The position numbers were made by a program, and so were the translations under genes. From an uncultured Negativicutes bacterium (GTDB lineage Bacteria > Bacillota > Negativicutes > Acidaminococcales > Acidaminococcaceae), in assembly GCA_937926555.1 (NCBI GenBank), contig CALAZX010000210.1, forward strand, positions 1 to 15,959: a DNA stretch of 15,959 nucleotides. Reading direction: 5' to 3'. Shown one piece after another: positions 6,637 through 13,582 of the stretch. The stretch's first letter is position 1. The number at the start of each line of letters is the position of its first letter. A model generated the notes under the pieces. The model saw only the letters and a list, made by a program, of their open reading frames with translations. It had not been told where the DNA came from and ran no database searches.

Positions 6637-8316
6637 ATGTTGCAATCATTGCATGTTCATAATTTCGCGCTGATCGAGGACGCGAAGGTGGATTTCTCCC
6701 GGGGCTTCAACATCTTCACCGGCGAGACCGGTGCGGGCAAATCCATCCTCATCGACGCTTTCGGCATCGCGCTGGGGAACCGGGCATCCGCATCCTTTGT
6801 CCGGGCGGGCACGGACGCTTTCTGGGTCCAGGCCGTCTTCGACATGGAGGACGACCCCCGCATCCGGGCCCTGCTGAAGGAGCAGGGCATCGAGGAGGAT
6901 GACAGTCTTTTCCTGAAACGGCGGGTCACCGCATCCGGCAAGAGCCAGAGCAGCGTCAACGGCATCCAGGTGCCACTGGCGGTGCTGAAGCAGTTCAGCG
7001 TGCTGCTGGTGGATATCCACGGACAGCATGAGAACCAGGCGCTGCTCCGGACACAGACGCCCCGCATCCTCACCGACGCTTTCAGCGGACCTTCCGGCAA
7101 AAGGCTGCTGGAGGAGTACCGGACCGGCTACCGGTCCTACCTGGAGGCACGGGAGGAGCTGGAGGCCCTGGAAGCCAAAGGCGACCAGCGGGAACGGCTC
7201 ATGGACCGGCTGGAATGGGAGATCCAGGAGATCTCCGAGGCCAAGATCCGGGAAGGCGAGGAGGAAGGGCTCCGGGAGGAGGCTGAGACCCTCCAGCACA
7301 GCGGCCGGATCATGAAGGCCGTCACCGATTCCCACGAGTATCTGGACCGGGAGGAGGGGGCGCTGGAGATCCTGGCCCACGCCAGGGACTCCCTGGAGAG
7401 CGCCCTCCGCTACGACGCCAAGCTGCAGCCCCTTTACGAGCTGCTGGACAGCGTGTGGATCTCCGCGGACGAGGCCAGGAGCCAGCTCCGCGACTACCTG
7501 GAGAGCCGGGACTTCGACGGGGAGCGGATGACGGAGGTCCAGGAGAGACTGGACCTGCTGTACCGCCTCCAGAAGAAGTACGGCGAGGGGGAGGACGCGG
7601 TGCTCCGTTATCTGGAGCGGGCGAAAGAGCAGTATGCCGAGCTCCAGGAGCTGGACGAGCGGATAGCCGACGCCACCCGCCGGCTGAAGAAGCTGGAGGA
7701 GACGCTGGGAGAGACCGCCGGCCGGCTCACCGCCTCCCGGAAGAAGGCGGCGGAGGAGCTCTGCCGCAAGGTGGAGGACCATATCCACGACCTGGCCATG
7801 CCGGCGGGACGGTTCACCATCGCCTTCACGGACAGCGGCCGGTTCACGCCGGACGGCTGTGACACCATGCAGTTCCTCTTCTCCGCCAATGCGGGGGAGC
7901 CGCTGCAGCCTCTGGCCCAGGTGGCCTCCGGCGGCGAGCTGAGCCGTCTGGCCCTGGCCCTGAAGACGGTGCTCATGGGCACCAGCGGCGTGAACACCAT
8001 GGTCTTTGACGAGATCGACACCGGCGTAGGCGGCGTCACCGCCCAGAAGATGGCGGAGAAGATCGCCCATATCGCCGGCAAGTCCCAGGTGCTCTGCATC
8101 ACCCATCTGCCCCAGATCGCGGCATTCGCCGACAGGCACATCCGCATCGTGAAGGACGAGGAGGGCGGCCGGACCGCCACCCGCCTCATGGTGCTGGATG
8201 AGCAGGGCAGGGTGGAGGAGCTGGTCCGGATGATCGGCGGCAGCCACCAGAGCGCCACGGCGGAAGCCAACGCCAGGGAACTCCTGGCCGCGGCGGGAGC
8301 CTACGGGAAAGAATAG
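6637..8316 (+). CDS. recN: DNA repair protein RecN (SMC-like ATPase)
   Basis: RecN is an SMC-related ATPase recruited to double-strand breaks, where it tethers ends and promotes RecA-dependent recombination. The 559-residue product begins MLQSLHVHNFALIEDAKVDF, typical of RecN. It carries Walker A GETGAGKS at 29-36. A long charged helical region, about 155-400, forms the short coiled coil. The ABC signature ASGGELSRLAL starts at 430, Walker B MVFDEIDTGVGG at 455, and the D-loop/H-loop segment CITHLPQIAAFAD follows. All ATPase motifs are intact and the length is standard. The ATG follows GAGGG at 6621-6625 and a nearer GAGAAG. No LexA-type operator was recognised upstream. The 54-nt gap to argR holds a strong hairpin. 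The NUDIX gene follows 16 nt downstream. Confidence 0.97.
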   Translation: MLQSLHVHNFALIEDAKVDFSRGFNIFTGETGAGKSILIDAFGIALGNRASASFVRAGTDAFWVQAVFDMEDDPRIRALLKEQGIEEDDSLFLKRRVTASGKSQSSVNGIQVPLAVLKQFSVLLVDIHGQHENQALLRTQTPRILTDAFSGPSGKRLLEEYRTGYRSYLEAREELEALEAKGDQRERLMDRLEWEIQEISEAKIREGEEEGLREEAETLQHSGRIMKAVTDSHEYLDREEGALEILAHARDSLESALRYDAKLQPLYELLDSVWISADEARSQLRDYLESRDFDGERMTEVQERLDLLYRLQKKYGEGEDAVLRYLERAKEQYAELQELDERIADATRRLKKLEETLGETAGRLTASRKKAAEELCRKVEDHIHDLAMPAGRFTIAFTDSGRFTPDGCDTMQFLFSANAGEPLQPLAQVASGGELSRLALALKTVLMGTSGVNTMVFDEIDTGVGGVTAQKMAEKIAHIAGKSQVLCITHLPQIAAFADRHIRIVKDEEGGRTATRLMVLDEQGRVEELVRMIGGSHQSATAEANARELLAAAGAYGKE

Positions 8317-8332
8317 AGAAGGAGCGGATAGG

Positions 8333-8887
8333 ATGAAAATCATACGGGATCCTGAACTGGACGAGATATTTGTCGAAGGTAAAAGCGGCTTCGAGGGACG
8401 GCTTCTCAAAGTCCGGATAGACAAAGTGAAGCTCCCCAACGGGCGGATCACCACCCGTGAGTATATCCGGCATCCGGGGGCGGTGGCCATCGTCCCTGTG
8501 CTGCCGGACGGAAGCATTGTGCTGGTGAAGCAGTTCCGGTACGCCACAGGCAGCGTGCTCTACGAGATCCCCGCGGGGAAGATAGACCCCGGGGAGGAGC
8601 CGGACGCCTGCGCCAGACGGGAACTGTCCGAGGAGACCGGCTACGAGGCGGCAAACTGGCGGTATCTGACCGCCATCGCCACCACACCGGGTTTCACCGA
8701 CGAGCTGATCCATCTGTATCTGGCTGAAGGGCTGGAACAGTTTGACCAGCACACGGATCCCGATGAGTTTGTCAAAATCGAGGTTGTGGCACCGGAGACA
8801 GTCGTGGAGATGATCCGGGACGGCCGCATCTGTGACGGGAAAACCATTGCCGCTCTTGGTTTCCTGGCAATCGAGAAGCTGAAATAG
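8333..8887 (+). CDS. NUDIX hydrolase, probable ADP-ribose pyrophosphatase
   Basis: This is a NUDIX enzyme that probably hydrolyses ADP-ribose to AMP and ribose-5-phosphate. The 184-residue protein contains a complete Nudix box at residues 82-104, matching GX5EX7REUXEEXGU: Gly82, Glu88, the REL at 96-98, Glu100-Glu101 and Gly103. The segment before it (VKQFRYATGSVLYEIPAG) and Pro119, about 16 residues downstream in TPGFTDE, are characteristic of the ADP-ribose pyrophosphatase (NudF) subgroup, so that substrate is favoured but not proven. The Shine-Dalgarno GGAG lies 8 nt before the ATG. The gene follows recN by 16 nt and seems to close the operon, although I see no intrinsic terminator after it. 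Transcription may run on towards the EF-G gene. Confidence 0.9.
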   Translation: MKIIRDPELDEIFVEGKSGFEGRLLKVRIDKVKLPNGRITTREYIRHPGAVAIVPVLPDGSIVLVKQFRYATGSVLYEIPAGKIDPGEEPDACARRELSEETGYEAANWRYLTAIATTPGFTDELIHLYLAEGLEQFDQHTDPDEFVKIEVVAPETVVEMIRDGRICDGKTIAALGFLAIEKLK

Positions 8888-8979
8888 CGGCATGAAAAAC
8901 TGAATACTGTTACTAGCGTTACACTTTTCGTAGTTTTAAGGAAATATGGCAATATCAGAGAAGAAAAGCAGGAATTCAG

Positions 8980-9008
8980 GTTTTCTTAGCGAAATAGGTC
9001 AGTATAAC
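8980..9008 (+). promoter_or_regulatory. Possible promoter for the EF-G-like gene
   Basis: The 149-nt gap before the EF-G-like gene is strikingly AT-rich compared with its surroundings. TATAAC at 9003-9008 matches five of six bases of a sigma-A -10 hexamer. A poor -35 (GTTTTC at 8980-8985, spacing 17, or TTTTCT at 8981-8986, spacing 16) lies upstream. Initiation would be near 9015, leaving a leader of about 20 nt with the AGGGGG ribosome-binding site. The -35 match is weak, so this is tentative. Confidence 0.35.
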
Positions 9009-9036
9009 AAGATTTTACGAAAAGGGGGATTTTCTT

Positions 9037-11106
9037 ATGAAAGCGTATACAGGCGATAAGATCAGAAACGTGGCCATTGTGGGTCACGGTGGAGCTGGAA
9101 CGACATCGGTGACTGAAGCGCTGCTGTACAGATCGGGTGCGATCAACCGTATGTGCAAAGTCGAAGATGGGGCTACCACCACGGATTTTGAACCGGAAGA
9201 GATCAAGCGCAAAGTCTCTGTCAATGCGACACTGGCTCCGGTTGAATGGCGTGACAGCAAGATCAACTTCATCGACACGCCGGGTTTTGCGGATTTCGTT
9301 GCGGAAGTCAAGGGTGCCTTCAGGGCAGTGGACAGCGCACTGATCGTTGTCAGCGCCACCGCAGGCGTCCAGGTCGGCACGGAACAGTGCTGGAAGCTGG
9401 CCGAGGAAGCGCATCTGCCGCGTATCATCCTGGTCAACAAGATGGACCGCGAGAACGCGGACTTCGACGCTATTCTGGAAAATCTCCGTCATAAATTCGG
9501 TAAGAAAGTACTGCCTCTGGAACTGCCTCTGGGCAAAGAGGAGAACTTCAGCGGCGTCATCGACTGCTTCCGCATGAAGGCCTACCGGGCCAACGGCAAC
9601 GGCTCCGACGAGATCGAGATTCCCGAGGATCTGAAGATTTACGCCGAGGAGATGCACGAGAAGATGGTGGAGGCCGCCGTGGAAGTGGACGACGACCTGA
9701 TGATGCGTTACCTGGAAGGCGGTGAGATCTCTTCCGAGGAGATCCGCAAATGCCTCATCAAAGGCATCCGCCACGCCCAGATCTTCCCCATGATCTGCTG
9801 CAGCGCCGCCAAGAACATCGGCCTGGGCAGAACTATGAACGCCATTATCGACTATACGTATCCCTCTATTCTGAACGACTTCGAAGTGACCAACGTGAAT
9901 ACAGGCGAGGTTGAGCTGAAAGACGCCGGCGCCCCCATGGCGGCCCTGGTGTTCAAGACCACCTCCGACCCCTTCGTGGGCAGACTGAGCTTCATCCGCG
10001 TGTTCTCCGGCAGCATCAAGGCGGACAGCACCGTCTATAACGCAAGCCGTGAGAAAGAGGAGCGCATCAGCGGCATCTTCACCATGCGTGGCAAGAACCA
10101 GATCCCCATGGACGAGATCACCGCCGGTGACATCGGCGTCACTGCCAAGCTGCAGTTCACCGCCACCGGTGACACCCTCAGCGACAAGGACAACCCGGTG
10201 CTCTTCAAACCCATCGCCTTCCCGCTGCCTATGTACACCCGGGCGCTTTCCGCCAAGGTGAAAGGCGAGGAGGACAAGATTATCAGCGCGCTGAACCGCC
10301 TGATGGACGAGGACCCCACCATCATCGTCAGCCGCAACGCTGTCACCAAAGAGACACTGATCAGCGGCATGGGCGACCAGCATATCGACATCATCATGGA
10401 GCGCATGAAACGGAAATTCGGCGTGGAAGCCGACCTCCGCGCTCCCCTGGTTGAATACCGTGAGACCATCCGCGGCAGCGCCCATGTGCAGGGCAAACAC
10501 AAGAAACAGTCCGGCGGCCACGGCCAGTACGGCGACGTTGTCATCGACATGGAGCCCCTGCCGGCTGGCGAAGGCTTCGAGTTTGTGGACAAGATCTTCG
10601 GCGGCGCGGTTCCCAGACAGTATATCCCCGCCGTGGAGAAGGGCATGCAGGAGTGCATGGAGCACGGCGTCCTGGCCGGCTATCCGGTAGTTGACGTGCG
10701 CATCACCCTGGTGGACGGCTCCTACCATCCGGTGGACTCCTCCGAGATGGCCTTCAAGACCGCATCCTCCCTGGCCTTCAAGAAAGCCATGGAAGAGGCG
10801 CAGCCGGTGCTGCTTGAGCCTTACTACACCTTGAGCGTGACCTGCGACGAGTCCATGACCGGCGACGTGATCGGCGACCTGAACACCAAACGCGGACGGA
10901 TCATGGGCATGGAGAGCCTGGAAGACGGCCTCAGCGTGGTGCAGGCACAGGTACCTTACGCCGAGATCACCGAGTACTCCGTGGACCTGCGGGCACTGAC
11001 CCAGGGCATGGGCACTTTTGAGATGAAATTCGACCACTATGAGGAAGTTCCCCATAAGATGGCCGAGGAGATCATCGCGGAAGCCAACGCAGGCAAAGAA
11101 GAATAA
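9037..11106 (+). CDS. EF-G paralog (translation factor GTPase) with altered P-loop
   Basis: This 689-residue protein has the full EF-G architecture: G domain about 1-275, domain II near 290-390, then domains III, IV (SGGHGQYGDV and YPVVDVRITLVDGSYHPVDS) and V. It is not the canonical str-operon fusA. Switch I reads TTTDFEPEEIKRKVSV, as in the EF-G-like paralog family, and DTPG at 80-83 is followed by Phe84 where EF-G has the catalytic His. NKMD (134-137) and the SAAK G5 motif (256-259) are intact. The P-loop reads GHGGAGTT (16-23): the invariant Walker A lysine is Thr22, codon ACG at 9100-9102. That questions GTP binding or hydrolysis. It may assist translocation, ribosome recycling or stress translation; the exact role is unknown. 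The gene is monocistronic, with its own AT-rich leader and a strong terminator. The ribosome-binding site AGGGGG lies 8 nt before the ATG. Confidence 0.9.
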   Translation: MKAYTGDKIRNVAIVGHGGAGTTSVTEALLYRSGAINRMCKVEDGATTTDFEPEEIKRKVSVNATLAPVEWRDSKINFIDTPGFADFVAEVKGAFRAVDSALIVVSATAGVQVGTEQCWKLAEEAHLPRIILVNKMDRENADFDAILENLRHKFGKKVLPLELPLGKEENFSGVIDCFRMKAYRANGNGSDEIEIPEDLKIYAEEMHEKMVEAAVEVDDDLMMRYLEGGEISSEEIRKCLIKGIRHAQIFPMICCSAAKNIGLGRTMNAIIDYTYPSILNDFEVTNVNTGEVELKDAGAPMAALVFKTTSDPFVGRLSFIRVFSGSIKADSTVYNASREKEERISGIFTMRGKNQIPMDEITAGDIGVTAKLQFTATGDTLSDKDNPVLFKPIAFPLPMYTRALSAKVKGEEDKIISALNRLMDEDPTIIVSRNAVTKETLISGMGDQHIDIIMERMKRKFGVEADLRAPLVEYRETIRGSAHVQGKHKKQSGGHGQYGDVVIDMEPLPAGEGFEFVDKIFGGAVPRQYIPAVEKGMQECMEHGVLAGYPVVDVRITLVDGSYHPVDSSEMAFKTASSLAFKKAMEEAQPVLLEPYYTLSVTCDESMTGDVIGDLNTKRGRIMGMESLEDGLSVVQAQVPYAEITEYSVDLRALTQGMGTFEMKFDHYEEVPHKMAEEIIAEANAGKEE

Positions 11107-11108
11107 GA

Positions 11109-11161
11109 CCGCCCCTGAAAAAGGCGGATGAGGGACCTTCTACCGTGTGAGACGGTGGAGG
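11109..11161 (+). other. Two hairpins in the 3' UTR of the EF-G-like gene
   Basis: Immediately after the stop, CCGCC (11109-11113) pairs with GGCGG (11123-11127) around a 9-nt A-rich loop. A stronger 10-bp hairpin follows, 11137-11146 with 11152-11161, with two G-U pairs and a 5-nt GTGAG loop. Neither has a T-tract. They precede the terminator at 11172-11230 and may form a folded 3' UTR, or the body of a small RNA ending at that terminator. Confidence 0.4.
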
Positions 11162-11171
11162 CCCATGGGAA

Positions 11172-11230
11172 CAGCCCCGTGGCTGCCCGCTCCTCCTGTG
11201 GGGGCGGACGGTCCGGGGCTGGCTTTTTTT
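11172..11230 (+). terminator. Intrinsic terminator of the EF-G-like gene
   Basis: CAGCCCCG (11172-11179) pairs with CGGGGCTG (11214-11221). The interior forms a second helix, CCGCTCC (11187-11193) with GGGGCGG (11201-11207). Seven T residues follow at 11224-11230. The stem is unusually long and two-tiered for a simple terminator. The rest of the 330-nt gap to tkt (11231-11436) holds no gene. It turns AT-rich, contains GGCGT/ACGCC (11271-11275/11289-11293) around an A-rich loop, and carries the tkt promoter. Confidence 0.85.
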
Positions 11231-11321
11231 GCGGAAAACGCCCCGGGAAAGCCCTATAGAGTATTGTATTGGCGTAAAAAGAGAAAAAACGCCGGATTTC
11301 ACGGAGAAATTTCATTATATA

Positions 11322-11350
11322 TGGTAAACTGCTTGAATAAATGATATAAT
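11322..11350 (+). promoter_or_regulatory. Promoter for transketolase with extended -10
   Basis: TGATATAAT at 11342-11350 is a perfect sigma-A -10 hexamer (TATAAT, 11345-11350) with the extended TGN element. At a 17-nt spacing the -35 would be TGGTAA (11322-11327), a weak match, as is usual with extended -10 promoters. Initiation is expected near 11357. The -10 lies in the right arm of an AT-rich dyad: GAAAT 11306-11310 and ATTATAT 11314-11320 against ATATAAT 11344-11350 and ATTTC 11351-11355. Confidence 0.7.
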
Positions 11351-11374
11351 ATTTCACAGTATAAGGGAATTTCC

Positions 11375-11400
11375 GCCCATGCTGCAGGCGCACCGTGGGC
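11375..11400 (+). other. Hairpin in the tkt 5' untranslated region
   Basis: GCCCATG (11375-11381) pairs with CGTGGGC (11394-11400; one G-U) around a 12-nt loop, inside the predicted leader and 20 nt before the GGGAGGG ribosome-binding site (11421-11427). It could stabilise the leader or affect initiation. No known riboswitch was recognised. Confidence 0.35.
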
Positions 11401-11436
11401 AGGGAGATCCGAAATCAACTGGGAGGGTTTTACAAG

Positions 11437-13419
11437 ATGGGAAACATCCATGCTGACTGTGTTAAAACGCTGCGCTTTCTGGCAGCAGACGAGGTGGAGA
11501 AGGCGAATTCCGGTCATCCGGGACTGCCGCTGGGCACCGCACCTTTGATGTATACTTTCTGGGATAAATTCATGCGTTACAATCCGGCCGATCCGGCCTG
11601 GTTCAACCGGGACCGCTTCGTGCTGTCCCCGGGCCACGGCTCCGCGCTGCTGTACGCCATGCTGCATCTGGCAGGCTACGGTCTGACCATTGACGAGCTG
11701 AAGAATTTCCGCCAGTGGGGCAGCCGCACTCCGGGCCATCCGGAATACGGCATGACTCCGGGCGTGGATGTGTCCACCGGTCCTCTGGGCCACGGCTTCG
11801 CCATGGGCGTGGGCTTCGCACTGGCAGAGACCATGCTGGCCGCCAAGTTCAACAAGCCGGAGTTCCCGGTGGTTGACCACTACACCTACGGCATCGTGTC
11901 CGACGGCGACCTGATGGAGGGCGTATCCTCCGAGGCCGCTTCCCTGGCAGGCACCCTGGGTCTGGGCAAGCTGATCTACATGTACGACGACAACAAGATC
12001 ACCATCGAAGGCACCACCGACATCGCTTTCGCCGAGGACGTGGAAGCCCGCTTCAAGGCATACAACTGGCAGGTGCTGCGGGTTGAGAGCAGCGAGGACC
12101 TGGAAGCACTGGAGGCCGCTGTGAAAGAGGCCCAGGCCGACAAAGAGCGTCCCAGCCTGATCATCGTCCGCACCCATATCGGTTTCGGCAGCCCGAAACA
12201 GGACAGCCCCGCCGCCCACGGCGAACCCCTGGGCGCGGAGGCAATGGCCACCACCCGCGAGAACGCAGGCTGGCCGGCCGATCCGTTCTATGTGCCGGAA
12301 GAAGTGAAGAAGCATTTTGACGAGAAGCTGCCTGCCTGCGCCGAAGGCGAGAAGGAATGGCAGGAGCTGCTGAGAAAATACGGCGAGGCCTATCCGGAAC
12401 TGGTGGGCGAGCTGCTGGCCGCACTGTCCGGCAAGCGCACCGTGGACCTGGCAGAGCTGGAGGCCCTGTTCGAGGGCAAGACCGCTGTGGCCACCCGCGG
12501 CGCATCCGGCGATGTGCTCCAGAAACTGGCCGAGCTGATCCCCGAACTGGTTGGCGGCAGCGCCGACCTGGGCCCCTCCAACAAGACCGTGATGAAAGCC
12601 TGCGGTTTCTACGGCAAAGAGAGCCGTGACGGCCGGAACATCCATTTCGGCGTCCGCGAGCACGGCATGGGCTGCGTTGTGAACGGCATGGCCCTCCATG
12701 GCGGCCTGATCCCCTTCGGCGCCACCTTCCTGGTGTTCGCCGACTTCCTGCGTCCCACCATCCGCATGGCGGCCCTGATGGGCATCCAGTCCATCTTCGT
12801 GCTGACCCATGACAGCGTGGCTGTAGGCGAGGACGGACCTACCCATCAGCCTATCGAGCATGTGATGAGCCTGCGCATGATCCCCAACACCACCGTGTTC
12901 CGCCCGGCGGACGCGCTGGAGACCGCCGCAGCCTGGAAATACGCCGTGGAGCACAAGAACGGTCCCACCGCGCTGTGCCTGTCCCGTCAGAACCTGCCGG
13001 TGCTGGCGGACCACAAAGAGGCTGTGCATGAGGGCGCCCTGAAGGGCGGCTATGTGCTGAGCCCGGCGAAAGACCTGGCCAAGGCCGTTGTCATCGCCAC
13101 CGGCTCCGAAGTGCAGCTGGCCCTGGAAGCTCAGAAGATGCTGGCTGAAGAGGGTGTGGACATCTCCGTGGTATCCATGCCTTCCTGGGAAGTCTTCGAG
13201 AAACAGGAGGACGCCTATAAAGAGAGCGTACTGCCCCGTTTCGTGCCCACGTTCGCCGTGGAGGCCGGCGTGACCATGGGCTGGAGCCGTTACACCGGTT
13301 CCGAGCGCAGAGTGCTGGGCATCAACCGTTTCGGCGCATCCGCACCGGGCGGCGTGGTGCTGGAGCATTACGGCATGACCGCTGCCAACGTTGCGGCCAT
13401 GGTGAAAGAGAATCTGTAA
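11437..13419 (+). CDS. tkt: Transketolase
   Basis: Transketolase moves two-carbon ketol units between sugar phosphates in the non-oxidative pentose phosphate pathway, using thiamine diphosphate and a divalent metal. The 660-residue full-length enzyme shows NSGHPGLPLG with His27, and GPLGHGFAMGVGFA. The cofactor motif is SDGDLMEG at 155-162, with the distal Asn186 in YDDNKITIEG. The catalytic Glu408 lies in GVREHGMGCVVNG. The second half has LTHDSVAVGEDGPTHQPIEH and the phosphate-binding LSRQN. I chose the ATG at 11437: GGGAGGG lies 9 nt upstream, and the family-typical N-terminus follows. An in-frame GTG at 11395 would add 14 unconserved residues and lies in a leader hairpin. The gene is monocistronic, with a strong promoter upstream and an intrinsic terminator 10 nt after the stop. 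It is related to Dxs, also in this window. Confidence 0.97.
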   Translation: MGNIHADCVKTLRFLAADEVEKANSGHPGLPLGTAPLMYTFWDKFMRYNPADPAWFNRDRFVLSPGHGSALLYAMLHLAGYGLTIDELKNFRQWGSRTPGHPEYGMTPGVDVSTGPLGHGFAMGVGFALAETMLAAKFNKPEFPVVDHYTYGIVSDGDLMEGVSSEAASLAGTLGLGKLIYMYDDNKITIEGTTDIAFAEDVEARFKAYNWQVLRVESSEDLEALEAAVKEAQADKERPSLIIVRTHIGFGSPKQDSPAAHGEPLGAEAMATTRENAGWPADPFYVPEEVKKHFDEKLPACAEGEKEWQELLRKYGEAYPELVGELLAALSGKRTVDLAELEALFEGKTAVATRGASGDVLQKLAELIPELVGGSADLGPSNKTVMKACGFYGKESRDGRNIHFGVREHGMGCVVNGMALHGGLIPFGATFLVFADFLRPTIRMAALMGIQSIFVLTHDSVAVGEDGPTHQPIEHVMSLRMIPNTTVFRPADALETAAAWKYAVEHKNGPTALCLSRQNLPVLADHKEAVHEGALKGGYVLSPAKDLAKAVVIATGSEVQLALEAQKMLAEEGVDISVVSMPSWEVFEKQEDAYKESVLPRFVPTFAVEAGVTMGWSRYTGSERRVLGINRFGASAPGGVVLEHYGMTAANVAAMVKENL

Positions 13420-13428
13420 GAAATGACG

Positions 13429-13463
13429 AGGGGCGGAGTGATGCACTCCACCCCTTTTTCTTT
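13429..13463 (+). terminator. Intrinsic terminator of tkt
   Basis: AGGGG (13429-13433) and GGAGTG (13435-13440) pair with CACTCC (13444-13449) and CCCCT (13451-13455) around a 3-nt loop, with one C-A mismatch. The run TTTTTCTTT begins at 13455. It lies 10 nt after the tkt stop and cleanly separates tkt from the thiamine operon. Confidence 0.93.
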
Positions 13464-13491
13464 CCTTGATTTCAGATAGGATTTTGGAAGA

Positions 13492-13520
13492 TTGTCCTCC
13501 GGGACAAATTGTGGTAATAT
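13492..13520 (+). promoter_or_regulatory. Candidate promoter for the thiD-thiM-thiE operon
   Basis: TTGTCC (13492-13497) and TAATAT (13515-13520) are separated by exactly 17 nt and match sigma-A hexamers at four of six positions each. The -35 overlaps a 6-bp dyad (TTGTCC, 4-nt centre, GGACAA; 13492-13507), a plausible operator. Initiation near 13527 would leave a leader of about 56 nt. That is too short for, and lacks the conserved blocks of, a thiamine pyrophosphate riboswitch. Confidence 0.5.
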
Positions 13521-13560
13521 GAATCGTTGTGTTTCCCCGGGGCGGAAGGCTCCGGGACAA
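13497..13560 (+). repeat. Pair of 11-bp direct repeats flanking the thi transcription start region
   Basis: CTCCGGGACAA occurs at 13497-13507, in the promoter spacer, and again at 13550-13560, in the predicted leader. The two copies are 53 bp apart start to start, close to five helical turns. The upstream copy forms the right half of the TTGTCC/GGACAA dyad. Two phased copies around a start site could be a repressor site pair. No regulator is identifiable here, and chance duplication in GC-rich DNA is possible. Confidence 0.4.
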
Positions 13561-13582
13561 GAGAGAATGCGGGAGTGATACG

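Noticed and set aside
8986..11055. A 689-codon minus-strand frame opposite the EF-G-like gene
   Set aside because: It is the antisense shadow of a clearly conserved gene, with low-complexity composition and no family motif.
11147..11344. A 65-codon plus-strand frame after the EF-G-like gene
   Set aside because: It runs straight through the intrinsic terminator and its T-tract, and its residues look like translated GC-rich stem sequence.
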